DNA from: Azospirillum ramasamyi
GTDB lineage: Bacteria > Pseudomonadota > Alphaproteobacteria > Azospirillales > Azospirillaceae
Length of the DNA stretch: 64,000 nucleotides
Assembly: GCF_003233655.1 (NCBI RefSeq)
Contig: NZ_CP029835.1
Location: 62,001-126,000, forward strand
Direction: 5' to 3'
Shown here piece by piece: positions 53,883-62,646 of the stretch. Numbering within the stretch: position 1 is the stretch's first letter; every line of letters begins with the position of its first letter. The translations under genes were made by a program, and so were the position numbers. The notes beneath the pieces are model-generated. The model was not told the origin of the DNA and did no database searches. It worked only from the letters and a program-made list of their open reading frames with translations.

Positions 53883-55793
53883 ATGTGCGGTTTCGCCGGC
53901 TTCGCCGGACCCGGCGGCGAGCGCGACCTCGCCGTCATGACCAGCATCATCCGCCATCGCGGCCCCGACGACGACGGCGTCCACATCGACACCGGCGGCG
54001 CCTTGCCGGTGCATCTGGGCTTCCGCCGCCTCGCCATCATCGACATCGAGGGCGGCCACCAGCCGATGGCGACGGCGGAGGGCGACCTCGTCATCGTCTA
54101 CAACGGCGAGATCTACAACGCGCCCGAACTGCGCCGCGCGCTGGAGCAGGCCGGACACCGGTTCGTCACCGACCATTCCGACACCGAGGTGCTGCTGCAC
54201 GGCTACCGGGAATGGGGCCTGGACATGCTGGAGCGGCTGAACGGCATGTTCGCCTTCTGCCTGCACGACCGCCGCCGGGGCCGGCTGGTCTTCGGCCGCG
54301 ACCGCTTCGGCAAGAAGCCGCTGTTCTATGCCGAGACGGCGGACGGGCTGGTCTTCGCCTCGGAGGCGACCGCCGTGCTGTCGCACCCGTCGGTGCCGGA
54401 TGGGCTGGACCGCAATGCCCTGGTCAAGTACTTCGCCTACGGCTTCATCCCGGCGCCGCTGACCGCCCATGCCGCGGTGCGCAAGCTTCCGGGCGGCTGC
54501 AGCATGGTCTACGACCTGACCAGCCGCCGCCTGTCGGTCAGCCGCTACTGGGAATACCGGATGGTGGTGGACGACCAGCCGCCGGGCGGCCCCGACCAGT
54601 GGGCGGAGGAACTGCGCGAGCTACTGGACCGCGCGGTGGAGCGCCGGATGCTGAGCGACGTGCCGGTCGGCTTCTTCCTGTCCGGCGGCATCGACAGCGC
54701 CGCCATCGTCGCGCTCGCGGCAAAGCACCGCGACCCGGCGTCGATGAAGACCTTCACCATCGGCTTCGACGAGCCGAGCTTCGACGAGAGCGGCTATGCC
54801 GCCGACGCCGCGCGCCATTACGGCACCGACCATGCCTGCCGCACGCTGAACCTCGACACCGCGGCGGGGATGCTGCCGGAGCTGCTCGGCCGGCTGGACG
54901 ATCCGATCGCCGATCCGTCGATCCTGCCGACGCATCTGCTGTCGCGCTTCGCCCGCGAACGGGTGACCGTGGCGCTGACCGGCGACGGCGGCGACGAGCT
55001 GTTCGCCGGCTACGACACCTTCGACGCGCTGCGCACGGCGCGGCTCTACCACCATGCCGTCCCGCGCCCGCTGCACCGGCTGGCCGAGGCGGTGGCCCAC
55101 CGGCTGCCGCGCTCGGACCGCAACATGAGCTTCGACTTCAAGCTGCGCCGGGCGTTGCGCGGGCTGGGGCACCGGCCGGCGCACTGGATGCCGGCCTGGC
55201 TGGGTCCGGCCTCGGTGGAGGAGGTGTCGCGGCTGTTCGGCGCCGACCTGACCGCCGACGAGCTGTATGACGAGGCCGACGCCCTGTGGCGGTCGGGAGC
55301 CAGCCGGCACGACGTCGACCGCTCCATCGAGTTCTACGGCCGCTTCTATCTGGGCGAAAACCTGCTGATCAAGGCCGACCGCGCCAGCATGTTCTGTTCG
55401 CTGGAGACGCGCTCGCCCTTCCTCGACCGCGACCTCGTCGCCTTCGTCAGCCGCCTGCCGGCCGGCGTGAAGCTGCAGCCGAACGGCATCCGGGGCGGTA
55501 CCCGCAAATGGATCCTGAAGAAGGCGATGGCCCCGCTGCTGCCGCCGGCGATCCTGTCGCGGCCCAAGAAGGGCTTCGGCATCCCGCTTAGCCGCTGGCT
55601 GCGCCACCTGCCCCAGCCGCCGATGGAAACGGCGGCGCGCATCGGGGTGGACGGCGCCTGGCTGGCCGCGCGCTGGGACGAGCACCGCAGCGGACAGGCC
55701 GACCACCGCGGCCTGCTGTGGGCCTGGACCGCGCTCGCCACCGCGCTGGACCGCCCCGCCAAGACCCCGGCACCGATGGAAAACGCCGCTTAA
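53883..55793 (+). CDS. asnB: glutamine-hydrolysing asparagine synthase-type amidotransferase
   Basis: The 636-residue protein has Cys2 (MCGFAGFAGPGGERD) as the class II glutaminase nucleophile. Glutaminase motifs include IRHRGPDDDGVH, RLAIIDIEGGHQPM and YNGEIYN. The synthetase half has the PPi loop FFLSGGIDSAAIVAL at about 259-273, ALTGDGGDELFAGYDTF and ETRSPFLDRDLVAF. It transfers ammonia from glutamine to a carboxyl group. In surface-glycan loci such proteins (for example WbpS-type) amidate sugar acids, while a housekeeping AsnB role is also possible. The stop codon abuts the right end of an IS200/IS605 element, which may have supplied it. Confidence 0.88.
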   Translation: MCGFAGFAGPGGERDLAVMTSIIRHRGPDDDGVHIDTGGALPVHLGFRRLAIIDIEGGHQPMATAEGDLVIVYNGEIYNAPELRRALEQAGHRFVTDHSDTEVLLHGYREWGLDMLERLNGMFAFCLHDRRRGRLVFGRDRFGKKPLFYAETADGLVFASEATAVLSHPSVPDGLDRNALVKYFAYGFIPAPLTAHAAVRKLPGGCSMVYDLTSRRLSVSRYWEYRMVVDDQPPGGPDQWAEELRELLDRAVERRMLSDVPVGFFLSGGIDSAAIVALAAKHRDPASMKTFTIGFDEPSFDESGYAADAARHYGTDHACRTLNLDTAAGMLPELLGRLDDPIADPSILPTHLLSRFARERVTVALTGDGGDELFAGYDTFDALRTARLYHHAVPRPLHRLAEAVAHRLPRSDRNMSFDFKLRRALRGLGHRPAHWMPAWLGPASVEEVSRLFGADLTADELYDEADALWRSGASRHDVDRSIEFYGRFYLGENLLIKADRASMFCSLETRSPFLDRDLVAFVSRLPAGVKLQPNGIRGGTRKWILKKAMAPLLPPAILSRPKKGFGIPLSRWLRHLPQPPMETAARIGVDGAWLAARWDEHRSGQADHRGLLWAWTALATALDRPAKTPAPMENAA

Positions 55794-55960
55794 CATCTTC
55801 CCCACGGCTGAAGCCGGGGATTTCCAAGAGCAGCCTAGGTCGCTCTCTTCAGTTCGCGCTTCAACGGTTTCCTAACGGAAGACCTCGGCGCGGGCTGTGT
55901 TCCAGCCCTTAGGTTGTTGCGGGCGGCGTTGGTATCGGCGTGTGCCGTATGCCCGCAATG
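55794..55960 (-). ncRNA. predicted omega RNA region of the TnpB element
   Basis: TnpB-associated guide RNAs overlap the 3' end of tnpB and the right end of the element, with the guide reading into flanking DNA. Here that region includes the GC-rich hairpin at 55800-55819, and the flank is the 3' end of asnB. Extent is approximate and inferred from known elements, not seen as a conserved RNA. Confidence 0.3.
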
Positions 55961-57037
55961 TCCACATCGAAAAGTCGCTTGGCTCTCGCGACTTGCTTTA
56001 TCAATTGTCCCGCATTCGGCGCAGCACTGCGACGTGTATGCCGGATTGACTTTACGCAACTCACCGCCACGTTCGGCGATCTTGTAGGAAAGGAGGGTCT
56101 CGAATTGATGCCAAGCGTTGTTCAGGATGGCGCGGTTCAGCCCCGCCTTTTGCCGCACCTTCCTCCCCGGCTCATCGAACGTTCCGGCCGCGCTCGCCGT
56201 CATGCTCTTGGTCTTCAGCGCCTCCAGCACGACAACACTGTGCATGGCGGCAATCTCCGTGGTGCGCTCGTGGTTCCAATGCAAACGGATGCGGGCGATC
56301 TTCGCTTTGGTGCGTGCCAGGATCTTGCGGGCAGCGTGACGACGGTTCGATCCGCGCTTGCACCGCGCCAGCTTGCGAGCCTGTTTGCGCGCCCGACGGT
56401 CCAAAAGGTTCAGCTGCTCCTTCGGCATGTCGCGGAATGTGCCGTCCGACAGAGCGATGGTGTGGACCAGGCCCCGATCGATGCCGATAGCCGGGCCAAA
56501 GTTCGGAGGCGCGGTGTGTTCAACCTCGGTCGAGAACACGACGTGCCAGCCCAATGCATCGCTGGTCACGGTGACGTTCTTGACCGTGCCGGGAATGTCG
56601 CGGGTCAGCCGAAACTTCACCTCGCCGATCTTGGGCAGTTTCACCACCGCCCATTTGGCATTCAGCTTGCGCCACTGGCAATCGCGCCCGCTGAACCGGA
56701 AAGCATCGTTCATGCCCCGCTTGCGTGGTGTCGGGTAATCGGCCCTGCCGGCGAAGAAGTTGCCGAACGCCTTGTCGAGATCGCGGAGCGCCTGTTGCTG
56801 GCAGATGATCGACACGGCGGCGATCCAGTCGAACTCGGCGCGAAGCGCGGTCAACTCGCGAGCCTGCGATGGATAGCTGATCGCAATTCCGGTGTTGGCC
56901 TTGAACTGGCGCCACCAATCGCGGCGTTGCTCCAGGCCGAGATTGTAAACGAGGCGGCAAACGCCAGCGTACTGACCGAACATGGTTTCCTGTTCAGCGG
57001 TCGCATACAGCCGGAATTTGTAGCCTCGGTTCTGCAT
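55835..57037 (-). CDS. tnpB: TnpB RNA-guided endonuclease (IS605 OrfB)
   Basis: The 400-residue protein has the OrfB N-terminus YKFRLYATAEQETMFGQYAG and the three RuvC carboxylates: D in AIGIDRGLVHTIALSDG, E in VVVLEALKTKSM and D in HADTNAARNN. The Zn ribbon is CAEC...CGHC. All are intact, so it is likely an active nuclease of the family related to Cas12. It helps retain the element by cutting the excised donor site with its guide RNA. It starts 3 bp after the tnpA stop and is expressed with it. Confidence 0.93.
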   Translation of the reverse strand: MQNRGYKFRLYATAEQETMFGQYAGVCRLVYNLGLEQRRDWWRQFKANTGIAISYPSQARELTALRAEFDWIAAVSIICQQQALRDLDKAFGNFFAGRADYPTPRKRGMNDAFRFSGRDCQWRKLNAKWAVVKLPKIGEVKFRLTRDIPGTVKNVTVTSDALGWHVVFSTEVEHTAPPNFGPAIGIDRGLVHTIALSDGTFRDMPKEQLNLLDRRARKQARKLARCKRGSNRRHAARKILARTKAKIARIRLHWNHERTTEIAAMHSVVVLEALKTKSMTASAAGTFDEPGRKVRQKAGLNRAILNNAWHQFETLLSYKIAERGGELRKVNPAYTSQCCAECGTIDKASRESQATFRCGHCGHTAHADTNAARNNLRAGTQPAPRSSVRKPLKRELKRAT

Positions 57038-57040
57038 GGG

Positions 57041-57436
57041 TCAGACGCTCTTTTGGTTTTCGATGTACCGCTTGATTACGTCGAGCGGAGCGCCGCCGAC
57101 CGTGCAGACGAAATAGCTGTTGGTCCACAAGCTCGGAAGCCGCGACTTGAGTTGGGGGAACTCGCCCCGCAGCAAGCGGGACGACCGGCCCTTGATCGCT
57201 TTCACCAGCCGATGAATGCCGAATTGCGGGTCGCAGCCGACAAGCAAATGCACGTGGTCTGGCATCACTTCCATTTCGACCAACTCGGCGCCCGTCTCTT
57301 TGCACACGCCAGCGACGATCTCCTTCAGCCGCCCGCCTATCGGATCGACCAACACCGGGCGACGGTACTTTGGGCACCAGATTGCATGGTACCTGCACGA
57401 ATAGACGACGTTGTTGTTCGACCGATAATCAACCAT
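57041..57436 (-). CDS. tnpA: IS200-type Y1 (HUH) transposase
   Basis: The 131-residue protein has the HUH motif MPDHVHLLVGCDP at about residues 58-70 and the catalytic Tyr in VIKRYIENQK near the C-terminus. The N-terminal VVYSCRYHAIWCPKYRRPVL is typical. It cuts and joins single-stranded element ends at the subterminal hairpins. All key residues are present, so the element may be active. Confidence 0.94.
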   Translation of the reverse strand: MVDYRSNNNVVYSCRYHAIWCPKYRRPVLVDPIGGRLKEIVAGVCKETGAELVEMEVMPDHVHLLVGCDPQFGIHRLVKAIKGRSSRLLRGEFPQLKSRLPSLWTNSYFVCTVGGAPLDVIKRYIENQKSV

Positions 57437-57552
57437 GTGGAATTAGATGGCATGGACCTGTCTAACGTCCAAAACCATTCCGCCTGTGGCGATGGCTCGG
57501 CTGTCCCCATGCCTAAAGGCAGGGGTTTCCGCCGCTCCGGGAGCGCGTTTCG

Positions 57553-59568
57553 ATGAGCTTAGACAGTCTGGATCGCCCGTTCCCCCAAACGCGTGAGAGC
57601 GGGACGCTGGGGGGGGCGGACATGCACGATGCTGCCCGCTCCGATGGTCCCGCCGGCCGCGCCTCGTCATCCGCCCGCATCCTGGTCGGGCTGCTGCTGG
57701 GGCTGGGGGGGCTGATCGTCGCCTACCAGTTCGGCATGAACATGCATGCCAGCACCGGCCTGCCCTATTGGGACGACTGGGGCTATTTCTTCGGCGCCGC
57801 CCAGGGCGTGCAGCAGCCGCTGACCTTCCATTCGATCTTCGCCAAGGACAGCGACCATGTCGCCCCGTTCTTCAAGCTGCTGACCCATGGGCTGTGGCAG
57901 GCCATCGGCGTCGATTTCCTCGCCTTCCGGCTGGTCGGCTGGCTGGCCTTCGCCGCCATGCTCGCCGCTTACGCGCTGGTCCTGCTGCGGGACTGCGTGC
58001 GGACGGCCTGGGATGCGGTGCCGGTGGCGGCGGCCGGTCTGTTCCTGACCGGCACGCTGAACAACGAGTATTTCTATTACCAGCACATGGGGCTGGCCCA
58101 GCCGATCTTCTTCACCTGCCTGTTCCTGTTCCTCCACACGCTTGCCCGCGGACGGCTGGTGCCGGCGACGCTGTTCCTGCTGGCCTTCGGCTCCACCGGG
58201 GTGTTCGGCGCCAGCTATGCCCTGGGGGCGGCGGGAGCCGGGGCGGTGCTGGCCCTGCGCCAGGATGTGAGCCCGGGCGGAGGCTGGCGGGAACGGCTGG
58301 GCGGCCAGCTGACGGACGGCCGGACGCTGGTGGCGGTCGGCGGCGGGCTGCTGCTGACCGCGGCGATGCTGTGGATGACCTTCAGCGGCTCCTACGCCAA
58401 CCACACCGGCCAGCCGCTGGTGCTGCCCTGGCACGGCGGCTTCTGGGCCTTCCTGCTGGGCGCCTTCGCCACCGCCGCCGGGCTGCCGGTGGAGGCGGTG
58501 GGAGCGCCGCTGTCGCTGGCGGCGGGGGCGGCGGCCCTGGCGCTCTGCCTCATCCCGGCGGCGGGGCTGCTGCTGGGCCGCGCCGGGCGGGAGAACCGCA
58601 GCGCCGCGCTTGCCATTTCCGGGCTGATCGCCGGGACGGTGATCGTCACCATGACCACCGGGCTGGGCCGGGCCGGGCTGTGCGGCGAGGGCATCGCCAA
58701 CGCCATGCGCTGCGGCACCATCCCGCGCTACGCCTATCCGGTGCTGCTGGCCTTCCCCGCCGCCGTCGCCGGCTGGACGCTGCTGCTGGGCCGCCGGACG
58801 GGAACGGGGTTGGGCACCGGCACCGCCGCCGGCGTGGTGCTGGCGGCGGTGCTCGCCGTCGGCCATGGCGCCGGGACGGATGCCTTCTGGCGGCATTGGA
58901 GCGTCGCCGGCCTCAACCGCATGATGGCCGAGCGCGATGCCGCGGCGGAGCGCTGCGTCGCCACCCACCTGGACTCGATCCGTACGCCCGCCGGGATGGA
59001 CTGGAGCCGGCCGCTGGTCTGCCCCTCCGCCTCCCCGCGCAACATCGCGCCCTTCCTCCAGGCCGCCTACGAGCTGAAGGCCGGCTTCGTGCAGTCGATC
59101 CTGGCCGATACGGCAAGCCGGCCGGAGCGGGCGACGCTGGCCGCCCTGCTGCGGGCCGGCCAGTTGGACGAGGCGTCGGCACGGCTGCGGCTGGAGGCCC
59201 CGCCGCGCGACGCCGGTTTGCTCGAGGGCGGTTTGCTCGGGGGCGGTTTGCTCGGCTCGCTCGACCGCGTCGTGCGGCTTCCCTCCGGCTCGCTGGCCGC
59301 GCTCGGCTGGGCGGTCGATGCGGCAGTGCCGGCGCCGGCCGCCTTCGTCCTGCTGGGGGTGGGCGACCGCATCGTGGCGACCGCGCCGACCGGCGGTGCG
59401 CGGCCCGACGTCGCCGCCGTGCTGAAGGACGGGCGGATGACCGACAGCGGCTTCAGCCTGCCTATTCCGCCCGAACTGGCCGGCCAGCGGGTGCGGCTGT
59501 TCGTGCTGGGCCATGACGGCGGGCTGAAGGAGCTGACTCCCCCCGGCGGGGCGGCGGCGACGCCCTGA
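57553..59568 (+). CDS. polytopic membrane protein, GT-C-like
   Basis: The 671-residue protein has about ten hydrophobic segments between residues 35 and 430 and a hydrophilic C-terminal part of about 240 residues. After the first segment comes PYWDDWGYFFGAAQG, an acidic pair in the first outer loop as in GT-C lipid-phosphate-dependent glycosyltransferases. The family is not secure. A second ATG at 57622 (MHDAARSDGP) follows a G8 run and may be the real start. An in-frame 15-bp tandem repeat (LLEGG-LLGGG-LLGSL) lies at 59215-59259. Neighbours (a GtrB-like transferase and a flippase-type protein) fit lipid-linked sugar transfer across the inner membrane. Confidence 0.65.
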   Translation: MSLDSLDRPFPQTRESGTLGGADMHDAARSDGPAGRASSSARILVGLLLGLGGLIVAYQFGMNMHASTGLPYWDDWGYFFGAAQGVQQPLTFHSIFAKDSDHVAPFFKLLTHGLWQAIGVDFLAFRLVGWLAFAAMLAAYALVLLRDCVRTAWDAVPVAAAGLFLTGTLNNEYFYYQHMGLAQPIFFTCLFLFLHTLARGRLVPATLFLLAFGSTGVFGASYALGAAGAGAVLALRQDVSPGGGWRERLGGQLTDGRTLVAVGGGLLLTAAMLWMTFSGSYANHTGQPLVLPWHGGFWAFLLGAFATAAGLPVEAVGAPLSLAAGAAALALCLIPAAGLLLGRAGRENRSAALAISGLIAGTVIVTMTTGLGRAGLCGEGIANAMRCGTIPRYAYPVLLAFPAAVAGWTLLLGRRTGTGLGTGTAAGVVLAAVLAVGHGAGTDAFWRHWSVAGLNRMMAERDAAAERCVATHLDSIRTPAGMDWSRPLVCPSASPRNIAPFLQAAYELKAGFVQSILADTASRPERATLAALLRAGQLDEASARLRLEAPPRDAGLLEGGLLGGGLLGSLDRVVRLPSGSLAALGWAVDAAVPAPAAFVLLGVGDRIVATAPTGGARPDVAAVLKDGRMTDSGFSLPIPPELAGQRVRLFVLGHDGGLKELTPPGGAAATP

Positions 59569-59575
59569 CAAACGG

Positions 59576-59607
59576 AAGGCCCCGCACCGGGAACGGTGCG
59601 GGGCCTT
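59576..59607. terminator. intrinsic terminator between convergent genes
   Basis: AAGGCCCCGCACCG-GGAA-CGGTGCGGGGCCTT is a perfect 14-bp stem with a 4-nt loop and T-rich tails on both strands, 8 bp after the membrane-protein stop. Confidence 0.88.
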
Positions 59608-59635
59608 TTCCTTATCGGCTTCCTTGTGGGCGCCG

Positions 59636-60658
59636 TCAGTCGCGGAGGCTGCGATCCGGGGGGGGGGGCTCGTCGAAGTTCAGCATGGTCTTGATGGAAT
59701 AGTGGCTCTTGCCCTGGCTCTCGAAATAGATGCGGACCAGCAGTTCGGCCAGCAGCCCCATCAGGATGCACATCACGCCGGTGACCAGACCCATCGTCAC
59801 CAGCAGCGGCAGCGGCGTCATGATGAAGGAGATGCCGTCGACCAGCTTCAGGTAGATGGCGTAGATGCCGGCCAGGAAGGACAGCCCCATGAACATCAGG
59901 CCGGCGAAGCCGAAGATGTAGATCGGCTTGGTCTCGTACTGGGTCAGGAACTTCACGACAACGAGGTCGAGCACGACCTTCAGCACCCGCTCCAGCCCGT
60001 ATTTGGACTTGCCGTGGCGGCGCGGGTGGTGGCGCACCGGTATCTCGGTCAGCTTGGCGCCCTGCCAGCGGGCGTAGATCGGCACGAAGCGGTGCATCTC
60101 GCCATAGAGCCGGTAGCCCTGCAGCATCTGGCGCCGGTAGGCCTTCAGCGTGCAGCCGTAGTCGTTCAGCTTCACGCCGGAAATGGTCGAGATCAGCTTG
60201 TTGGCCATCTTGCTCGGCAGCGTGCGCAGCAGGAAGCCGTCCTGCCGGTCGGCGCGCCAGCCCGACACCACGTCGTACCCCTCGTCCAGCTTGGCGAGCA
60301 GGCCGGCGATGTCCTGCGGGTCGTTCTGCAGGTCGCCGTCCATCGGCACGATGACGTCGCCGCGGGCATGGTCGATGCCGGCCATCATCGCCGCGGTCTG
60401 GCCGACGTTGCGGCGGAAGTTGATGACGCGGATGCGGCGGTCGGACGACACGCGCTGCAGTTCCGCCTCGGTCCCGTCGGTGGAGCCGTCATTGACGAAG
60501 ATGATCTCGAAGCTGCGCCCCAGCCCGTCGAGCGCCGGGATCAGCCGGCCGCACAGAGGGGCGATGTTATCCTCCTCGTTGTAGACCGGGATCAGGACCG
60601 AGACGGAAACCGTGCCGGTGTCCATGGCGGCGGATCCGGGGGTAAGCAGGAGGGTCAT
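59636..60658 (-). CDS. GtrB/DPM1-like membrane glycosyltransferase family 2
   Basis: The 340-residue protein has a GT-A domain with VSVLIPVYNEEDNIAPLCGR, IIFVNDGSTDGTE, the nucleotide-binding PMDGDLQNDPQDIAGLL at about residues 105-121 and VSGWRADRQDGFLLR. Two C-terminal membrane segments follow (about 249-272 and 283-308). This is the layout of polyprenyl-phosphate glycosyltransferases (GtrB, ArnC, DPM1) that load undecaprenyl phosphate with one sugar for periplasmic transfer. The membrane GT-C-like protein next door could be its partner. A run of 11 C (plus-strand G) near the 3' end encodes EPPPPD. ATG 11 codons downstream is an alternative start. Confidence 0.9.
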   Translation of the reverse strand: MTLLLTPGSAAMDTGTVSVSVLIPVYNEEDNIAPLCGRLIPALDGLGRSFEIIFVNDGSTDGTEAELQRVSSDRRIRVINFRRNVGQTAAMMAGIDHARGDVIVPMDGDLQNDPQDIAGLLAKLDEGYDVVSGWRADRQDGFLLRTLPSKMANKLISTISGVKLNDYGCTLKAYRRQMLQGYRLYGEMHRFVPIYARWQGAKLTEIPVRHHPRRHGKSKYGLERVLKVVLDLVVVKFLTQYETKPIYIFGFAGLMFMGLSFLAGIYAIYLKLVDGISFIMTPLPLLVTMGLVTGVMCILMGLLAELLVRIYFESQGKSHYSIKTMLNFDEPPPPDRSLRD

Positions 60659-60851
60659 CGAACGGGTCCGGAGGCTGCGTGGTCATCTGTAGGGCGATGC
60701 CGGGCCATGGTATGGCGGCTGGATCCCGCAAGCGCAACGGCTAATTGGGCGGAAGATCGGGGATGGGCGCTCAATCGGGCGCCATTCCTTGCAGCAATCA
60801 CCCATCCGTTAACGATAAGGAGGGGAGTACCTGTTCCGGTGGACGTTCCTT

Positions 60852-62375
60852 TCACCCCGCGAACTCGACCGGTGCCTCCGCCAGCCCCCAGACAGGATTG
60901 CTGGTGCCGCAGATGTAGACATAGCCAAGCGCGGTCAGAAATTCCTCGATCAGCCCAACCACGGCGATATCCTGCTCGAAGATCAGCCAGTTCGGGCGCC
61001 TGCGCCAGTCAACGCCCAGAAGAACGTCGAACTCCGCCCCCTGCACGTCGATCACGATCAGCAGATTGTCGATCCCGCCCAACGCGAGGGAACGCAGCGG
61101 CATGACATTGACGACGGTTTCGTGGATGGCGGCAAGATAGCGGCCGATGTTCGCCCGATAGGCCTCGCCGCGGAATTGGTTCTGCCGGATCCAGAATTCG
61201 ATGCTTTCGCGGAAGAAGCTGCCCTGCCCGTGCGCCCAATTGTTCGGCGGCCCGTCGCCATTCATCTCATCGGCGATCTCCGGGAGGATGTGGTAGAATT
61301 TCCTCTCGGCCTCTTTCGTGCCCGCCGCCATCTTCAGCATCAGCGTGTTCGGCCGGGCGGCGTGAAGCCTGGACACATTCTCGAAATAAGAGCCCAGCGG
61401 CTCGATCAGCACGGCGGAAACGGCGTTGTGCCGCTCGTCGGACAGGTACCGGTGAAGCGGATCCTCCATCATGCCATCGTTGGTGCCGATCTGGATCACA
61501 CCGCGGGAGCCCGTCATCCTGTTGAAGAAGAGGTCGAGGAAACCCTGTTCGTCCTTCGGCATCGGCAATTGCCGCCTGTCCGCGGGGAGCCGGGCAGGTG
61601 CCCAGGATTCATAGGACACGAAGGCATATCCCGTTCCCGCAGCGTCCGTACGAACGCGCTCGACCGGGCAGATCCGGTTGCCGAAGCGCTCCCAAGCCGT
61701 GTGGTTGACATAGAGGCGTTCTGGCCGGGTGTTGGCGAGGAAGGTCCCCAGCGTTTCGTATTCGCTGAAGCCGGAGAATTCGGACAGGTCGGTCGCGGAC
61801 AGGATCGCGTCGTACCAGCGCTTCCCGTGCCTGTTCTCGACGAGCGCGACGAACTCGTCGAGCCACTCCCGGAAGATGGGAAAGCACTGGGCGATGAAGC
61901 TGAAAGCCACGCGCTTTTCCAAGCCGGTCAGGGTCCGGATGGTCTGGAAATAGGGAAGGTGGTGTTCGCTTCCCTTGAAATAGACGAGATTGTCGTCCTG
62001 GATCAAATTCAGATCACCCAAGGGGATCGTGTCGGCATCCCAGAGAAGCAGCACATCGTCCGGAGCGGAGGGCAGGTGCAGGAGGCTGCCGATTTTCAGG
62101 ATTTGCTGATAATACCAGCCAGCCCGGGAGCGGCACCCTTCCGGCATCCGCTCGGCGACATAGTCCAGATCAATGTCGGGAACCGCCACGGTTTCGGAGA
62201 CCACCTCGAAACGGGGGTTGCTCACCGCCTTGAAGATGGGAGCATACTTTTCGGGAGTGACGACAACGTAACGTTCAGCCTTGATGTGCCGGGCAATGGC
62301 GTGCGATGCGTGGATCCAGACGTGAATGTCCTTGAGTGTAGCAACGCAGACAACGTTTTTTATGATCTTCGCCAT
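60852..62375 (-). CDS. DUF6492-like transferase domain fused to FkbM methyltransferase domain
   Basis: This 507-residue protein has two parts. Residues of about 1-265 resemble DUF6492, a GT-A-like family: YVVVTPEKYAPIFKAVSN, YYQQILKIGSLLHLPSAPDD, the metal-binding LLLWDADTIPLGDLNLI at about 108-124 and YETLGTFLANTRPERLYV. Residues of about 285-500 are FkbM-like: RGVIQIGTNDGMMEDPLHRY, SAVLIEPLGSYFENVSRL and LLIVIDVQGAEFDVLLGVDW. It could add a sugar and methylate it, or methylate the same chain end. There is no signal or membrane segment. It stands alone with gaps of 193 and 271 bp. Confidence 0.78.
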   Translation of the reverse strand: MAKIIKNVVCVATLKDIHVWIHASHAIARHIKAERYVVVTPEKYAPIFKAVSNPRFEVVSETVAVPDIDLDYVAERMPEGCRSRAGWYYQQILKIGSLLHLPSAPDDVLLLWDADTIPLGDLNLIQDDNLVYFKGSEHHLPYFQTIRTLTGLEKRVAFSFIAQCFPIFREWLDEFVALVENRHGKRWYDAILSATDLSEFSGFSEYETLGTFLANTRPERLYVNHTAWERFGNRICPVERVRTDAAGTGYAFVSYESWAPARLPADRRQLPMPKDEQGFLDLFFNRMTGSRGVIQIGTNDGMMEDPLHRYLSDERHNAVSAVLIEPLGSYFENVSRLHAARPNTLMLKMAAGTKEAERKFYHILPEIADEMNGDGPPNNWAHGQGSFFRESIEFWIRQNQFRGEAYRANIGRYLAAIHETVVNVMPLRSLALGGIDNLLIVIDVQGAEFDVLLGVDWRRRPNWLIFEQDIAVVGLIEEFLTALGYVYICGTSNPVWGLAEAPVEFAG

Positions 62376-62646
62376 TTTTCCAACCGCATGAAGAGGTTTG
62401 TGAAATATTTTATCTGCCGGTCACTGAAATTCATGAGCAATCATGCAGAATACATTGAACACATCGACAAACCATTTGAGTGAAAGAGAGTGACGTTTGG
62501 CTCTTTCTGCAAAAAGAGTAGCGTAGTGTCTTCGAGAAAACCATTGCCCAAAGCCTGCGCTTAGGCACCCCCTGCTCTCCCGCCATCCTCAACCAAACGG
62601 TTCGATCGGAAGCCCGAGGTCCCGGGGAGAAGCGGCGGCATCCGGG
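62376..62646. other. AT-rich promoter gap, no gene
   Basis: The first 140 bp, upstream of the DUF6492-FkbM start on the minus strand, are AT-rich (GATAAAATATT) and probably hold its promoter. No confident -35/-10 pair was found. The rest is GC-rich with no supported gene. Confidence 0.4.

Larger units (their letters stand above)
55794..57530 (-). mobile_element. IS200/IS605-family element (tnpA + tnpB)
   Basis: It holds a Y1 transposase gene and a tnpB gene on the minus strand between two subterminal hairpins. At the right (left end of the element) CCCC-A-TGCC-TAAA-GGCA-GGGG lies at 57505-57525. At the left CCCC-ACGGCTGAAGCC-GGGG lies at 55800-55819. Imperfect palindromes at both ends and no terminal inverted repeats are typical. 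Exact ends and target are not fixed. CGCCGCT occurs at both junctions and could be target or chance. Confidence 0.88.
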
